Source: Prosapia bicincta (lineage: Eukaryota; Arthropoda; Insecta; Hemiptera; Cercopidae). Taken from it: a stretch of DNA of 64,000 bases. The notes beneath the pieces were generated by a model. The model saw only the letters and a program-made list of their open reading frames with translations, was not told where the DNA came from and ran no database searches. Location of the stretch: the NCBI GenBank assembly GCA_036971475.1, contig JBAIZL010000001.1, positions 110,845,350 to 110,909,349 on the forward strand. Direction: 5' to 3'. The translations under genes were made by a program, and so were the position numbers. Positions 18,223 through 34,320 of this stretch are shown one piece after another; position 1 is the stretch's first letter; every line of letters begins with the position of its first letter.

Positions 18223-18774
18223 TACAGTTTACATCATCCTCAAGATTATTCTGTCTCTAGGGTTATCATTTAAATTTTGTTTTATTTTCCTATGAATAGA
18301 CGCCAAATTGTAATTTTAATTGAAAGGAACAAAAACAAATGTTTTGAAAAGCTTTCCTACATATCTAGAAGTTAAATTTTATAATATATGGTGGCCATAG
18401 CCTATGATATATCATATGATATGAAACGCTGTTATCATAATACAGGCCTGTATTTTTTACGACATTTATTTCCATTTTTTTATACTTACATATATATATT
18501 TAGAAATTTCAGTTAGATCAGTATAACAAGGTATGACTAGCAACAAATAAGTAAAGAATATAAATATGGAGCATTGAAATTTGTATATAAGTAACATATA
18601 ATAATAAAAATACCACAAGATATATGATATGTGATTATTACTAGTAACATAAACGTGCTTTGCCTCCAAAAATACAAACTGGTTATTGTGTGATTACGTC
18701 AGGTTTATCCTAAATTCACCTGTTTGCTTGATTAGACATCTTTGAAGCTTACACCTCCTACTCAGCATCTGTAA

Positions 18775-18822
<48 letters not shown>

Positions 18823-18840
18823 CATATATTTATAAATATT
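18223..18840. other. Noncoding spacer with (AT)n
   Basis: AT-rich sequence with no supported gene. An (AT)n tract lies at 18778-18820, next to the 3' end of the LINE relic that follows. Confidence 0.5.
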
Positions 18841-18849
18841 AGGTTTAAA

Positions 18850-19866
18850 AAAAAATATGTTCAAAAAGTGCAAGAAAGCGACTACTCGGTCAATGGCCGA
18901 GCTATCCTCACCAAACAAAACTTTTAAACTGCCTTTCAAATTAAAGTGGGCACAAATATTAGATAAACCAACACAATCCACCAAAATATGTTTTATAGCT
19001 ACACAATCCACCACAGTACTGACACATTGGTGGATCTTCACGACGCATCAAATATCCATGAGTTGCAGAAGAGTTGCAAAAGAGTGGCGTGTAACCACCA
19101 CTTCCTCTTTACGTTTTGAACGAATAGAAGACATCCATGGGCGGACGGTATGTTTAATATCCCTCAGCTTATTCTGAAGCACGGTATGCCAACCGTCATT
19201 CCAAGCAGTGAGCAATAAATGTTTCGCAAAACACACATAATCAGATGCCATAACTCGTTGAGTAATGGGCACCAAGCTTGTAGCATTCTTCGAGGCTTCA
19301 TCCGTTTTTGTGTTTCCGCGTATTTCGCAGTATCCAGGACCCCCAACTGAACGCTACCTCCACACCTTTCAATTGAATCCTGTGTACAGCATACAAAATG
19401 TCCCCAACTAAAGGGTGGACAGATAAAACATCCTGAAGAGCCAGAAGAGCACTTTTGGAATCAGAACACAAATGATTGTGTGAAGATCGAGATTGAATGA
19501 TGGTTAACGCTTTGAAAATGGCAAATAGTTCTGTTGTAAAAACACTGCAAACTGATGGCAGTCGGTACGTGTAGGTACATCCCGCGGCATAAAACGCACA
19601 CCCAACGCCGTTGTCCATTTTAGACCCATCAGTGAAAATAATTTCACTCCGATGGTGGTAGTTGCAGATTGACAATACTCCTGGCGGTAAACCACATCAG
19701 GAATGTCGTGTTTTATGTAATTGGACAATGAAAACCCGAAACTTGGCGTTTTTTATCCATGGAGGTAGATAGCACATTGATTGTTCAAACGTAGTAGGAA
19801 GTTTTAACTCAAGGTTGTCCAATATTCTTAACGCTCGTATACCGAATGGAGCAGTCAAACGTTAGT
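18850..19866 (-). mobile_element. Non-LTR retrotransposon relic with RNase H domain
   Basis: Read on the minus strand. First is an RT C-terminal segment with TAPFGIRALRIL and LPPW. Then comes an RNase H domain with IFTDGSKM, TTELFAIFKAL and CSDSKSALLAL, giving the expected Asp, Glu and Asp. A frameshifted WxPGxxxIRGN block follows near 19340, then a C-terminal region with NKLRDIKHTVRPW, and finally a cysteine block (PPMCQYC, then KHILVDCVGLSNI). The pieces lie in different frames and are split by stops. The RNase H plus C-terminal cysteine block suits an insect LINE of the Jockey/I/R1 kind; the exact clade is uncertain. Confidence 0.75.
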
Positions 19867-19879
19867 TAGCGTGTATGAT

Positions 19880-20870
19880 AAACTTGATTGAGAGTGTTAT
19901 TAACACGCGATCCTCATTAATGAGGAAAACTATGCCAGAATCAAGATGGGTAACAGAGTGACTACATTATTCAAAACAACGAAGGGTCTAGGAGGCCAAC
20001 AAGGCTGCTGTTTATCACCCACTTACTTAAGATCTATCTGGACCAATCCTCAGAGAAAGGGTAGAAAACGCCGAAGTATGGGGATAAGGGGTAATATGGG
20101 GAAATATTTTCCTATATTTACATCTGTTGTCTGCAGTTGAACAGATCGAGATCGTGATAACGGTAGACAAATAAGAACTAGTTGTAGAACAAGAAAACTG
20201 CAGAGAAAATATGAGGCAGCTGGCTTATCTATGTACGTTTAAGATGTGAGTAGTAGGAAAAGACGAGATTTGCGACCTTAGCTTGGAAAACAGCGAAACC
20301 AAGGGCGCGCAAACTTGCTAAACTAGGGGCAATCTTTAATAAGAAAGCCGATAATGAGGAAGTGACGAAGGAAAGAATAAAAAAGTCAGAGAAGTAACAC
20401 TAACCTTAAACTCTTTTCTCTTGGAAAAGAAAATTACTTAAGAAACAAAGAGAGAATTTATCAACATATTGTTCAGAGCCTTGTTCTTTTACGTACAGAA
20501 GTATGGGGTGTTACCAAAGTTAATGATAACAAACTAATGACGATGCATATGGACTATTTATGACGAATGCGGTAAATTGAGACTTGAAAGGGTTAGAAAT
20601 TATCTAATGTGTAAAGTAATGAAAATTAATAAATATATAAGGGAGGGTTTAGAAAGAAAACAATTGGCATTGTTTGGTCATATAAAGAGAATAGCAGAAG
20701 ACAGGTGGGCCCGAAAGGTACTAGAGTGCATTCCCCCTGAGAAAAGAAAGAGAGGCGGTCACGAAAAAGTTGGCGTGATGACATCGACGAAGCCATGACT
20801 GCAAGAAGCGTAGAAGAGGCCTTAATATATGACAATTGCGGACGGAGAGGAAAATATAAGATATTTTCAT
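19880..20870 (+). mobile_element. Endonuclease-reverse-transcriptase LINE relic
   Basis: Plus-strand pieces in order are KTTKGLGGQQGCCLSPT (the RT block usually ending QGCCLSPT), a degraded region where the DD motif is expected, KYEAAGLSM, GAIFNKKADNEEVTKERI, and a C-terminal tail with ERKQLALFGHIKRI, RKVLECIPPEKRKRG and then, after a frameshift, SWRDDIDEAM. This series is the familiar tail of the LINE often annotated as endonuclease-reverse transcriptase in insect genomes. Several frameshifts and stops make it non-functional. It is divergently oriented to the LINE relic on its left. Confidence 0.75.
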
Positions 20871-20874
20871 TGTA

Positions 20875-21829
20875 TTACCTATCATTAAAAAAAAAAACAG
20901 TTATTACTACAAGTGCTGATAAAGCTAAACTAGAACCAATCTAAACATGGTGTGCATAGGCCACCATTTTCTCTTGTAAGTCAAATAAAGAATCAAGTTT
21001 TATATTTGATACAGAATATGAGTAGAATGTGTTAACTTTCATTGACTTATATCGAAAAGAGTGAATGTGAATAAACCTGACGTAACTACACAATTACGTC
21101 AGATTGTGTAGTACAATCGGATTGTACTACTACATTGATACATTATATGAGTAGAATGTGCTAACTTTCATTGACTTATATCGAAAACAGCGAATGTGAA
21201 TAAATCTGACGTAACTACACAATTACGTCAGATTGTATAGTACAATCGGATTGTACTACATTTTCGGATTTGTAGTGCCAAAGCACGTTTACGTTACTAA
21301 TGAAATATTCTTTACTGATAAGTTACTTTCACACTTGATTCAATGTTCCATATTGGACTCTATTATTTATTTGTTGCTAGTTTTACTTATCAAGTGAAAA
21401 CGTCACACCGACGCCTACGAAGCTTTTTGGATGGACCTAAACATACAATTACGCATCAGCATGATATCCGTCAGATTATTAGCGTCAGTGATATTAGCGT
21501 CAGGTTACACTATGATCCATATCATCTGATTTTACGTTATATGGTAGGAGATGTTGTAAAAGAAGTGTTTTAACACGTAGGTTGTGTTACATTATTAATT
21601 GTACATTGTTAAGGAATAAACATAACAACATATTTAAATTTTGATAAACCTTATCACAAACAATTCAATTTAACTATAATAATTAGTTATGCACTTTTAA
21701 TACAGTTTTATGTGTTACTTAACGTTCCAATAAATCTTTAATTCAGCGTGTATTTGTAGGAAAATAAAATTTGGATTTAAATGATAAACCCAGACAAAGA
21801 TTATCCTTGAGTGTGAAATAAACTACAAA
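20875..21829. other. Spacer upstream of gene C
   Basis: It holds the tandem palindromic repeat at 21017-21258 and an unassigned 76-codon plus-strand frame at 21343-21573 (MFHIGLYYLFVASF start). That frame has no recognised domain, no visible promoter and no paralogue in the window, so I do not call it a gene. The last 100 bp show weak similarity to the upstream regions of genes A and B (TTACTTAACG and GGAAAATAAAA motifs). Confidence 0.45.
21017..21258. repeat. Two-copy tandem repeat with nested palindromes
   Basis: A unit of about 130 bp occurs twice (starting near 21017 and 21147). Each copy contains CTGACGTAA and its inverted partner TTACGTCAG separated by 8 bp, and directly after them GTAGTACAATC and GATTGTACTAC separated by one base. 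TGACGTAA is a CREB/ATF-type half site. Both palindromes survive in both copies. Confidence 0.8.
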
Positions 21830-21838
21830 TATAAAAGG
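21830..21838 (+). promoter_or_regulatory. TATA box of gene C
   Basis: TATAAAAGG lies 71 bp before the gene C ATG. The leader contains CAGAGTAAAGACAGCAATCA, closely matching genes A and B. Confidence 0.75.
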
Positions 21839-21900
21839 TGTTAAAGTGGGCACAGATTACCATTAGCAGAAATATTGCCAGAGTAAAGACAGCAATCACA

Positions 21901-25916
<4,016 letters not shown>

Positions 25917-26037
25917 TTTTGGACCCCGTGAAGCTCCTAATGTCCTCAATATGAACTCGTCATTCAGGAAACTCTGCAATGTTTGCTTAAAACTGTAAAA
26001 TTTGTAATTAATACAGTTTCAAAATTATCACTAATGC

Positions 26038-26043
26038 AATAAA
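26038..26043 (+). terminator. Poly(A) signal after gene C terminal exon 1
   Basis: AATAAA lies 122 bp after the first gene C stop codon and before the second terminal exon, so the two exons can be polyadenylated separately. Confidence 0.55.
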
Positions 26044-26509
26044 TATATTCTACAAATAGTTGATGTTTTTTGATGGCATGCATTTTCTTCTCTTATCCTT
26101 TAAAATAATATTCTAACCTTATAGAACACATATGAAAAACAATATTATTTTGTTTGTGCTAGATACCTTTTAATAGGTACTTTAGCTTCAAACCGAAATT
26201 AGGCTAAGAATATTTTATAAAAAAACTGTAAATCTTTGAAATATGAAATTTTTTCTTGTTATAAATATTATTAACTGTAATATCTTTAATAGGAAAGCTT
26301 TATAATCAACGTTGGAAAACCTTTTAAAAAATAAAGTATATAGGCGAAATAATAACGGGATATTATAACAAAAACAAAAGTCGTTTTAGGTAAACACTTC
26401 AGATGGTTATACTTTCTTTACTTAGTGTAGGAAATTAAAAAAAAAATGATTTAACATTAAATTACTTAAGTGTGCTATTAATATATTTGCCTTCTGTTCA
26501 TAAATATAG

Positions 26510-26556
26510 AGAGACTACTTATTGGTGGTGGTGCGGCCGGTACACTTCTGGGGTAG
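26510..26556 (+). CDS. Alternative terminal exon C2 for gene C
   Basis: After TAAATATAG, the phase-1 acceptor reads G|AG AGA and gives ERLLIGGGAAGTLLG and then TAG. This is a clear relative of the first gene C tail ERIGAGTIAALLG and keeps the acceptor phase, the KER junction and the terminal Leu-Leu-Gly. An AATAAA follows at 26657-26662. No exon 1, 2 or 3 lies between the two terminal exons, so C2 could be joined only to gene C exon 3. It may instead be a leftover from a lost gene; transcripts would decide. Confidence 0.6.
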
Positions 26557-26699
26557 TGTGAAAGATCTTCTATCTGCCATTGAATACCACCATGATAATA
26601 TCGATCCTGCCAACAAAATGGGGTTCAAATATAAAATAATTGTAACTAAAATTAAAAATAAATTCCTAAAACGTTTACTACGATTGGAGTATATATAAA

Positions 26700-27389
26700 T
26701 CTTACTACTATATAAAGTGAGAGTTTTTTAGTTTGTCGGCAAAAATATCAAAAACTAATCGACCGAATGTTGTGAAACTTTAAATGAAGATTCTTTATTT
26801 TACTTGGAATGGCATTGGCCTTATATATATAAAGCTTTATACCCAAAATCTATATATATATGAAACAAACAAACATTAAAAATGGCACTGCATACTTTTC
26901 TGACCGAGGATTCATTCACTTACTCGTATATGGAAAGGATTAAAAATACATTGTGATCTAAAATAAATAGAATATTGTTGTATATTACAAATGTTTAATT
27001 TTACTTCGTAAAGCATTAATTTTTTTTTTTTTTTTGTAATTTCTGATCGGATTGAGTATTTATAGGTAATACAGGACAACGTCTATCGTGTTAACGATTA
27101 TGTTCATCCCCCTACTGTAAAAAAGGCCCAAACCCAAACAAACAATTTATTTTAACAAGTATTTTCTAATTTTTGGAGTTTATCTAACACATGAAATCGT
27201 TTGCACCGGTTTCAACCTTGAGAAGATTCGGGATTCCGCCACAGTGGCTTCTAGAGTTTCCATAATATCCTTATGAAATCTATTTTTAAAGCCATCCAAT
27301 CCCACACACCACCACCAACGAAGTATGGAGAGAAGTACTGAGAAATCGCTCTAATGATGCTCTAATGTCATCAGCAACTCAAACGATAT

Positions 27390-27439
<50 letters not shown>

Positions 27440-27639
27440 ATGTGATATAACTTAAAATGTTTTATATTGTGTATATAATACATACGTTTTAATATTCTAC
27501 TTAAATAACTTACCATAAATGTTCTGTGTTATCGGAGGGTAGCTCGGTCTCTCGGTATTCAATAATAAATTAAGTCTAGCTAATGTTAATACTGTATGTC
27601 ATTGACTGTTAGGCGGCATGAGGTTTCCGGGTCAGCTAG
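26700..27639 (+). mobile_element. Non-autonomous Helitron-like element
   Basis: The left end TCTTACTACTATATAAAGTG and the right end CCGGGTCAGCTAG match the TC...CTAG pattern of insect Helitrons, and the flanking bases are A on the left and T on the right, as expected for insertion between A and T. The interior has a T-run, an (AT)n(GT)n tract (27392-27441) and no Rep/helicase frame. A convincing 3' hairpin before CTAG was not seen, which lowers confidence. Confidence 0.6.
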
Positions 27640-28106
27640 TATATAAATAAAAATATAAGTATATATATATTTATTTATTTGTATTTATATATTTATGATT
27701 ATCATTTTGGCACATAAACTAGCGACCTGTTAGTTACGGTAGCCGTAAATAGCTGCAACATAGTTATATATGACAACGTTACAATAATCAAAATTAAAAT
27801 CTCGTCAAGAAGTGTAAAAACAAACTCTTTTATTCCAGTTAAGTTATATTTCATTAGGAAGTTTTAATGATGTTCTGATCTTTAAAAACGTATTTAGTCA
27901 TTGAAAGGAATTTAATATAATCAGTGATTGTTTGCTAATTGAATCAGTAATTTATCTATTATTTTTAATGGAATTTGAGCTTTATTTAGGTGTATGTTAA
28001 TTCCTTTTTGTTATAAGTTTATTGTGCATGAATAATTAATGGAAAAATTTAAAAGTGTGTAATAAAGATAGACCCAGAATGACCACGAGTTTTCCATAAA
28101 CGTCAA
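27640..28106. other. Spacer upstream of gene D
   Basis: AT-rich sequence with no gene, ending in the gene D promoter. It shares little with the upstream regions of A, B and C. Confidence 0.5.
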
Positions 28107-28114
28107 TATAAAAG
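28107..28114 (+). promoter_or_regulatory. TATA box of gene D
   Basis: TATAAAAG lies 76 bp before the gene D ATG. Confidence 0.7.
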
Positions 28115-28182
28115 TTAGCGCAGTTATTACCAGACAGACTCTCATTAGCAAAGCTAATCCAAGTGTAGAGACAACAATCATT

Positions 28183-31100
28183 ATGGCTTTCCATCCTCAG
28201 AATTATTTGGTGAGCGTTTGATGTTTAAAGTTTTCAAAATATATATATATTTTATTAAATATAATTGATATAATCAAGTTAATATGAATTGCAGCTTAAG
28301 ATAGATAGTTATATACATTTGTTGTGTCATCTTGCATTTTGTTGGGTAAGAGTTTAATGGACTGATGATCTTATCAAAAAAAAAACTGCTATAAAAATTA
28401 AAGTGACGCAATAATTCATTTCTAAATTTAATTTATCTTTTCCGTTCTAAGCTAGACGTAACATATAAGCACACTTTAACCAAAATATTTACTTCTTTGG
28501 TATTATATTATTAAAAGCATTAAATAGCTATGAACCTCACAATGTTAAAGTAAGTCTCAAGACCTATGGGTCCCATAACTCTAAGTTACAGAAACCTATC
28601 TTTTCACCTACTTCGATAATTGCTTTAATAGAGGAGGTAATATTCTCACTAAAAATGTTAATTTGTGTATTTTTCTAGATATGCATTACCGTGATTGTTG
28701 CTTTTGCAATGTTCCTAACGTTAGCGGAAGGAAAACCTACAGAGTGAGTAATATACTTGGTATTTCAGGATTTAGTAAATCCTTTCAGCTTAGTGATCAC
28801 GGTTTTAATACATTTTACTATACGTTTATTTTCACCGTTTCATTTATCATTTCAGAATCCACCTTATTTTTATTTTTAACTTTGGCAAGCACTTGGAAAG
28901 GTATATTATAACTTAAGGAAATTACGTTTTATAAAACCAATTTTTCAATTTTTCAAATATAATCATTCAGGTTAAATGTAGGAAAAAGCAAAACTTTGAT
29001 TGCTCACAACTTTCTGTTTGTTCAGATGCAATAACGTACATTTGCAACTGGTAAAGTGGTCTTGATTAAACCTTGAATATATATATATATATATACATAT
29101 TGTTTTTGTATTAGGTTGTATACATTATCGTCAGTATAATTTCCCCTCAAGAAAGCTATAATCTCTATGCGTATATTCATCTTCGCTATTACAGGTCACT
29201 GTTCATATCTTTATTGATATAGAATACTACAAGCTAGCATGATAGATTGCAGCCAGTGTCGTGAGAAGTGATACTTAACATTTAACTGAAATATGTTTTG
29301 CCTTATGAGTTACTCAAGTAAATGTGTCGTTGTGCATCAAGTCTGATGAAAATACCCAAAATATATTTTCCATTATAACAAACAATATTATATCAAAAAA
29401 ATATTGAAGACGTTTAGAAAATATCGGACTAAGGGAATTTATAAAACATAATAACAAAGATTAGCTCTCAATTAATCTTTTGTTTACATTATGTTATAAC
29501 TATCTCATTGTTAAAATATTTTAAAAATACAATTTTTAATTAAATAACACCTGGTATGCGTTTGAAGTCTTTATGCTATCGTAATTCCTAATTATTAACT
29601 GGCATTTTTGTTTTGTAAAATAATGTTTATTAAGAATGTTCTTAATGTTTAAAATAATAATTACGCTCAAGAAACATATTCAACTAGTTTAACAAGTACA
29701 CATATTTACAACATATTACTTAATTTTACAGCTTAGATGTCAGTGACACTAACCATGCTTCAGGGCACGCGGACGTCGTTGAATCTTCTGAGGAATCATT
29801 TACCAGACGCGTTGAGATTAAAGGTAAATATTTTTAACGAATGATCTATACTTGATATATATTACGGCAGTTTTACTTTTAGTGTATTTTCCTTTTATAT
29901 TTCGCTTTAAAGTCTAAGGTGATGTATCAAAACACAGATTGTGATCACAATACGCATGAAATACAAGTGTTTCTTTTTATTGCTGAACCATTTAGAGAAA
30001 TTTTCCTAACTGTAAATATGATTTCGTCATGGATTTTATTCGGCTGCCATTACCGTGTATAATATAATATACTCGAGGTATTTAGAGACAAAATAATAAA
30101 AAGCAATAGAACAGGCCGGAGTTAGTTGATAGAAAATAGTAATCTACCACGGCACTCTGTGTAGGAGTCCCAACTAAATTGAAAATGTTCCAATCTATGT
30201 CATGGATCGATATCTACCATTACTATTGCACTTTTTAGACGAGAAAATATCTGCAATTCTTTAAAATAAATTTCCTTGTAGAATATAATAAATTAAAAAT
30301 TGGAAAAGTTTTTCATAATTTATTCTATCCAAAATAAATTATAGTAATTGGTTTGTATTATTGACAATTGTGCCAAGTGTAGCAATACCGACAGTTGCAA
30401 CTTGCTGTTTAGAATAAAATTGAACCTATGTGATCAAAAATATAATTTCCGAATAATGGAATAAACACAGAGACTTGACCATTCAATACTCCTTCCGCTA
30501 TATAGGTTACAGTTTTCTTCGTCCGTATTGTCTTTTTTCTTTTTAGATTCCTTTTAATTTTCTTTTTCGGAAGAACAATCTTTAATCAGAAGTTTCTTTT
30601 CCCTACATCTCTTACGTCTAAAGTGTTTTTTATATCTCTTAATGAAGACATAACAATTATATTCCAGTATCATTGCACAATCACTCTATTTTTTACTTTT
30701 CAAGAGCTTCAGTGTTATGTATGGTATCTAATACACCCACTTTCGATGTAGAAAGATATACGAAATTGCTCCTAATATCATGTGCCAAATAATACTTTTT
30801 AACAATGCGTTTAATGTTTTTGTGCGACCATATAGACAATAATTTAAACGTCCTGTCGCAGTGATTCACAACAAATTGGTTTTATACCTGTCTAAACCGC
30901 TTTTGTTACAATATGTTTGTGAATATATATTCCTTCAATTATTAGAGTCCATTGATAGATACACCAAGAGTTTTTGTCTAGGTGTGGCTTTAAATGTGTG
31001 TAAATTTGACTATTTAAGGAAGTATGAGGCACAAAGAGCTGATCTCATTTTTTCAACATAATGAATATTTTTAAAATGGCTTGATAATAATATAAATGTA

Positions 31101-32096
31101 AATTATCAATTACATCATAGGTTAATTTTCCTATCCCACTTACAGACTTAGCATCTGATAATATATTACCTCGCATTTTATTTTTGAACCTCCATAGTTT
31201 GCTTTTCATTATCTTTTAAACGTCTCCAATAAATTCCAACTCTTCTATATCTCCGTAAGCCATTGATTGCACAACTGATTGAAAATAATTAGGGTTTACT
31301 GTCACATTCTCGGAGATATTTGACTGCAACGTATCCTTATGATGTGGGACTTTCGGCTATACAAGTTTTAAAATGTATGTTTTAATAATATGTCAAGACC
31401 AAACCTACATTTATTGTATAAATAAATGTTAAAAAATAATAGAATTAAAGAAATGCACATTAAGTCACCCTGTTTTTGAGCACAAGGATACAGTAAACAC
31501 TAAGACACGTTTTAGATATTTTTGTGCTCCTCATTTATTGCAAAAAAAAAATTTAGGTTTAAATATATAAGAGGCTTTCACTAGTAAATATACAAACAAA
31601 CCTCAGGCAAACATTCTGATAAGGTTGCTTAGTATAAATGTACAAACACACAGAAGGACACACACACGCACAACAAACATACATATATATATAAATTTTT
31701 GTATTTTTAACTTTGGAACACTTTATCTTCCAATCACTTATCACTCACACTATATTGTACTTAAACATGAATCCTAATTGGTATATATGCGTGATGAATT
31801 CGATGAGTAATTACGGTGACTTTATTATCAACTTAGTTGATGCTCGATAATGAAGACACCGTAATTAGTCTGCGAAAGTTAACTGGCAAATATATGTCAA
31901 GTAAGATTCTTTTTTAAGTACATTATAGTGTACGTGATATATATATACATGTGGTGTGTAGTGCATACATTCGTTAGTTGTAAAGGACCTCAAATGTATA
32001 TTAACGTAGTTATTTATAATCTTGTATCAATTTCTGTCCACAATTTTAGAGCGATGTTTCTCACTTCCTGGTTGTGATGGATGGCCTTGGGGATAG
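28183..32096 (+). CDS. Gene D: small secreted peptide precursor with Cys-loop tail (76 aa, 4 exons)
   Basis: Coding exons are 28183-28209, 28679-28743, 29732-29823 and 32050-32096, with the same phases and GT-AG borders as A to C. The precursor has 76 residues: MAFHPQNYL, the ICITVIVAFAMF core, probable cleavage near LAEG, an acidic polar spacer (HADVVESSEESF), a dibasic TRRVEIK and the tail ERCFSLPGCDGWPWG. The tail differs completely from that of A, B and C. It has two Cys spaced C-x5-C, a Trp-rich end and a final Gly that could donate an amide. Cleavage at RR would release an 18-residue looped amidated peptide; this is inference. Poly(A) signal is at 32186. Another related terminal exon lies at 36147. 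Confidence 0.72.
30470..31190 (-). pseudogene. Mutator-like transposase relic in gene D intron 3
   Basis: The minus strand carries degraded blocks in the order known from insect Mutator-like transposase-domain proteins: NILSDAKSVSGIGKLT with VIDNLHLYYYQAI, then KMRSALCASYF, then CLYGRTKTLNALLKSIIW (from the usual HGKTQNxNESFNxxIW block), and a Lys-rich end. Several stops and frame changes separate the blocks. It is antisense to gene D. The identification rests on motif order alone. Confidence 0.5.
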
Positions 32097-32185
32097 TAGA
32101 CCTATGTCAGTTGAAGTTCTTACTAAAACTCACTGGGATTACAATATTTTGTAATGGGTTTTTAAATGTAATAATTGTGTTTAAA

Positions 32186-32191
32186 AATAAA
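32186..32191 (+). terminator. Poly(A) signal after gene D terminal exon 1
   Basis: AATAAA lies 90 bp after the first gene D stop codon. Confidence 0.5.
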
Positions 32192-32399
32192 AAGAAATAT
32201 GCAAAATTTAATGTGAATGAAAGTCAATTTACTTAGGATGTGTAATATGAATGCCCATTGAATCTTGTGTTCTAATATTGTAAGCAGAGCTGTACCTAAA
32301 TAGATGAGTCTGCACTCTATGCAATGTTACGTTAAGGGATTGTCTAACTGAATTTAGTTAATTTTGCGAAATTTAATATAAATGACGACAGAACTCCCA

Positions 32400-33032
32400 G
32401 TACAAATTAGGTTTAATTTTAATCGTTAAGGCATCTGTTTCCTTCTAAGGCACTGCTACTCACCTAGAGGCAGATGGAAACATTCTTTACAATTGCTAAA
32501 CTATTGGTCGTCCTCTGATGTTAACTCTGAATTCTGTTACTCTAAATATCTTTTTTATATCGTACGTTTATGTAACGATAGATAAAAGAGATATTTTAAT
32601 TAGGGTTTTCTTTTAAAAACTAAAAAGGACTGACTTATAAGACGGATATCAATTTAAATAATTTGGTTGTTTTAGAACGTAAATAGCGATTTCTCATGGT
32701 TGTGTATATTGGAATTGGTATAGAACAGGTCCTGGGACTGTGTCTTGTGCAGTTTTTGGGATATTTGGGGTAAATGAAAATTATTTTCTGTAAAACCCCC
32801 CACATTGTTTATGTTTAACTTACAATAACTTTGTAATATGGTTAAATTGAAAGGATGATTTTAAATTTAAAGTTCAGAATATTTAATTTTGAACAATTTA
32901 ATTCGGGTATTTTTATTATTATGAGTAAACTGATCTTACTAGAGCAACAATTAACTTAATGTGAATTATTTTACCCTATATGCTCCTTCAACTAAATTGC
33001 TTCTAACTCTTTAGCTCTTGTCTGGATATTGC

Positions 33033-33096
<64 letters not shown>

Positions 33097-33269
33097 CACT
33101 TGGCACAACACAATACTGCACTATAATTATTAAAATGGTTTGGTTCTTTTCAATATTATAACCCTGAACTGGTTATCCAGAAGTTTTGAATATAACCTAT
33201 TTGTTTTTTATCAATCATATTTCCCTTACCTATAGTTTGAAACATCGGAAGAATGTCTACATTAGATTC
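32400..33269. other. Noncoding spacer with (AT)n
   Basis: No gene supported. A pure (AT)n tract lies at 33036-33094. Confidence 0.5.
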
Positions 33270-33690
33270 GTTTGCACGTCCTTACAGTTGGCTGGCATCG
33301 AGTTAAACTGGTTTCAAGATCTGATTGTAGATTTTTATAACATTTCGAAATGAGAAATTTGAGTTTATACCCAATAACCAATAGTGGATATATTATTTTT
33401 TATTTAATTTTTCCTTCTTTTTTTTGATGTGATATTCCCATTTTAGCTTATCATCTAGGTTCATACCTAGATACTTAACATTATTTTCATAGAGGATGAT
33501 AATTTCGTTAATATCTAAAGACGGAGGATCTTTCAACACCTTACTTTGTAAAATTGGTGTGGACTGACTTCAAAGATGTAGACTATGTATGTCTTTTCTA
33601 ATTACTAATAATGCAGTGTCATCTGAAAACATTGCTATGGCACTTCTTGAGGGCTTGGAATACCACAGTTGTAAGTACATCATCAAAAAA
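33270..33690 (-). mobile_element. Jockey-type LINE RT relic
   Basis: The minus strand reads SAIAMFSDDTALLVIRKD, the RT catalytic block with both Asp, followed by VKYLGMNLDDKLKWEYHIKK, and then a degraded ILKPV thumb segment. It is the same element type as 5575-5990, but there the DD block is deleted. Stops and frame changes are present. Confidence 0.75.
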
Positions 33691-34258
33691 GACACACAAC
33701 ATGCGAAATATAATAATTACTACCTATAATTTGACAATAGGTTCACCGAAACATACTGTATTCAGACCTATTTAGCAATACGTTAAATAGAAGTTATTTG
33801 CAATAATGTTTTATATTAAAATACAAAATGAATAAGAAATTTATATGGACGCTTTTTAAACAAATAAATCTTTCGAAATCTGAACAATTTTTCTAATATT
33901 TTCAATATACGTAGTGATTGATGAGTAAACGTATACTGCCATAGTGGATCTACACCAAAACATGTAGATACTATTATTGTTATTGAAAATTTTCAATAAA
34001 GAATATCGTCTTACATCCTGTTATAAAATAGAGTGAGTAAAGAAGAAGAATCTATAATATAAGTTAGAGTTCAGTTGTGATAAGAAATATATAAGAAATG
34101 CACACTAGTGAATATAAAAATAAGACTCTTAGGGTGAACGTCTAGATACTTCATTGTTTAGAGCCAAGGTGTGTGTGTAAATATAAAATATATTAATACA
34201 ATTATTAATAGTTTTTAAGATTTTTTAAATTTTTTTCAAAGCTATTTGCTATTTTATT

Positions 34259-34260
<2 letters not shown>

Positions 34261-34317
<57 letters not shown>
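34261..34317. repeat. (AT)n directly beside Penelope relic
   Basis: A pure (AT)n tract abuts the untranslated end of the Penelope-like fragment on its right. Confidence 0.9.

Positions 34318-34320
<3 letters not shown>

Noticed and set aside
21343..21573. 76-codon plus-strand frame before gene C
   Set aside because: No recognised domain, promoter, splice partner or paralogue; length is within chance expectation.
28663..28911. 82-codon plus-strand frame across gene D exon 2
   Set aside because: It uses a different frame from the conserved exon 2 and runs into intron sequence; the spliced model fits all paralogues better.
32050..32096. Resemblance of the D1 loop (C-x5-C, Gly before the second Cys) to crustacean cardioactive peptide
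   Set aside because: Only the loop size and one Gly agree; sequence and precursor layout differ, so no homology is claimed.
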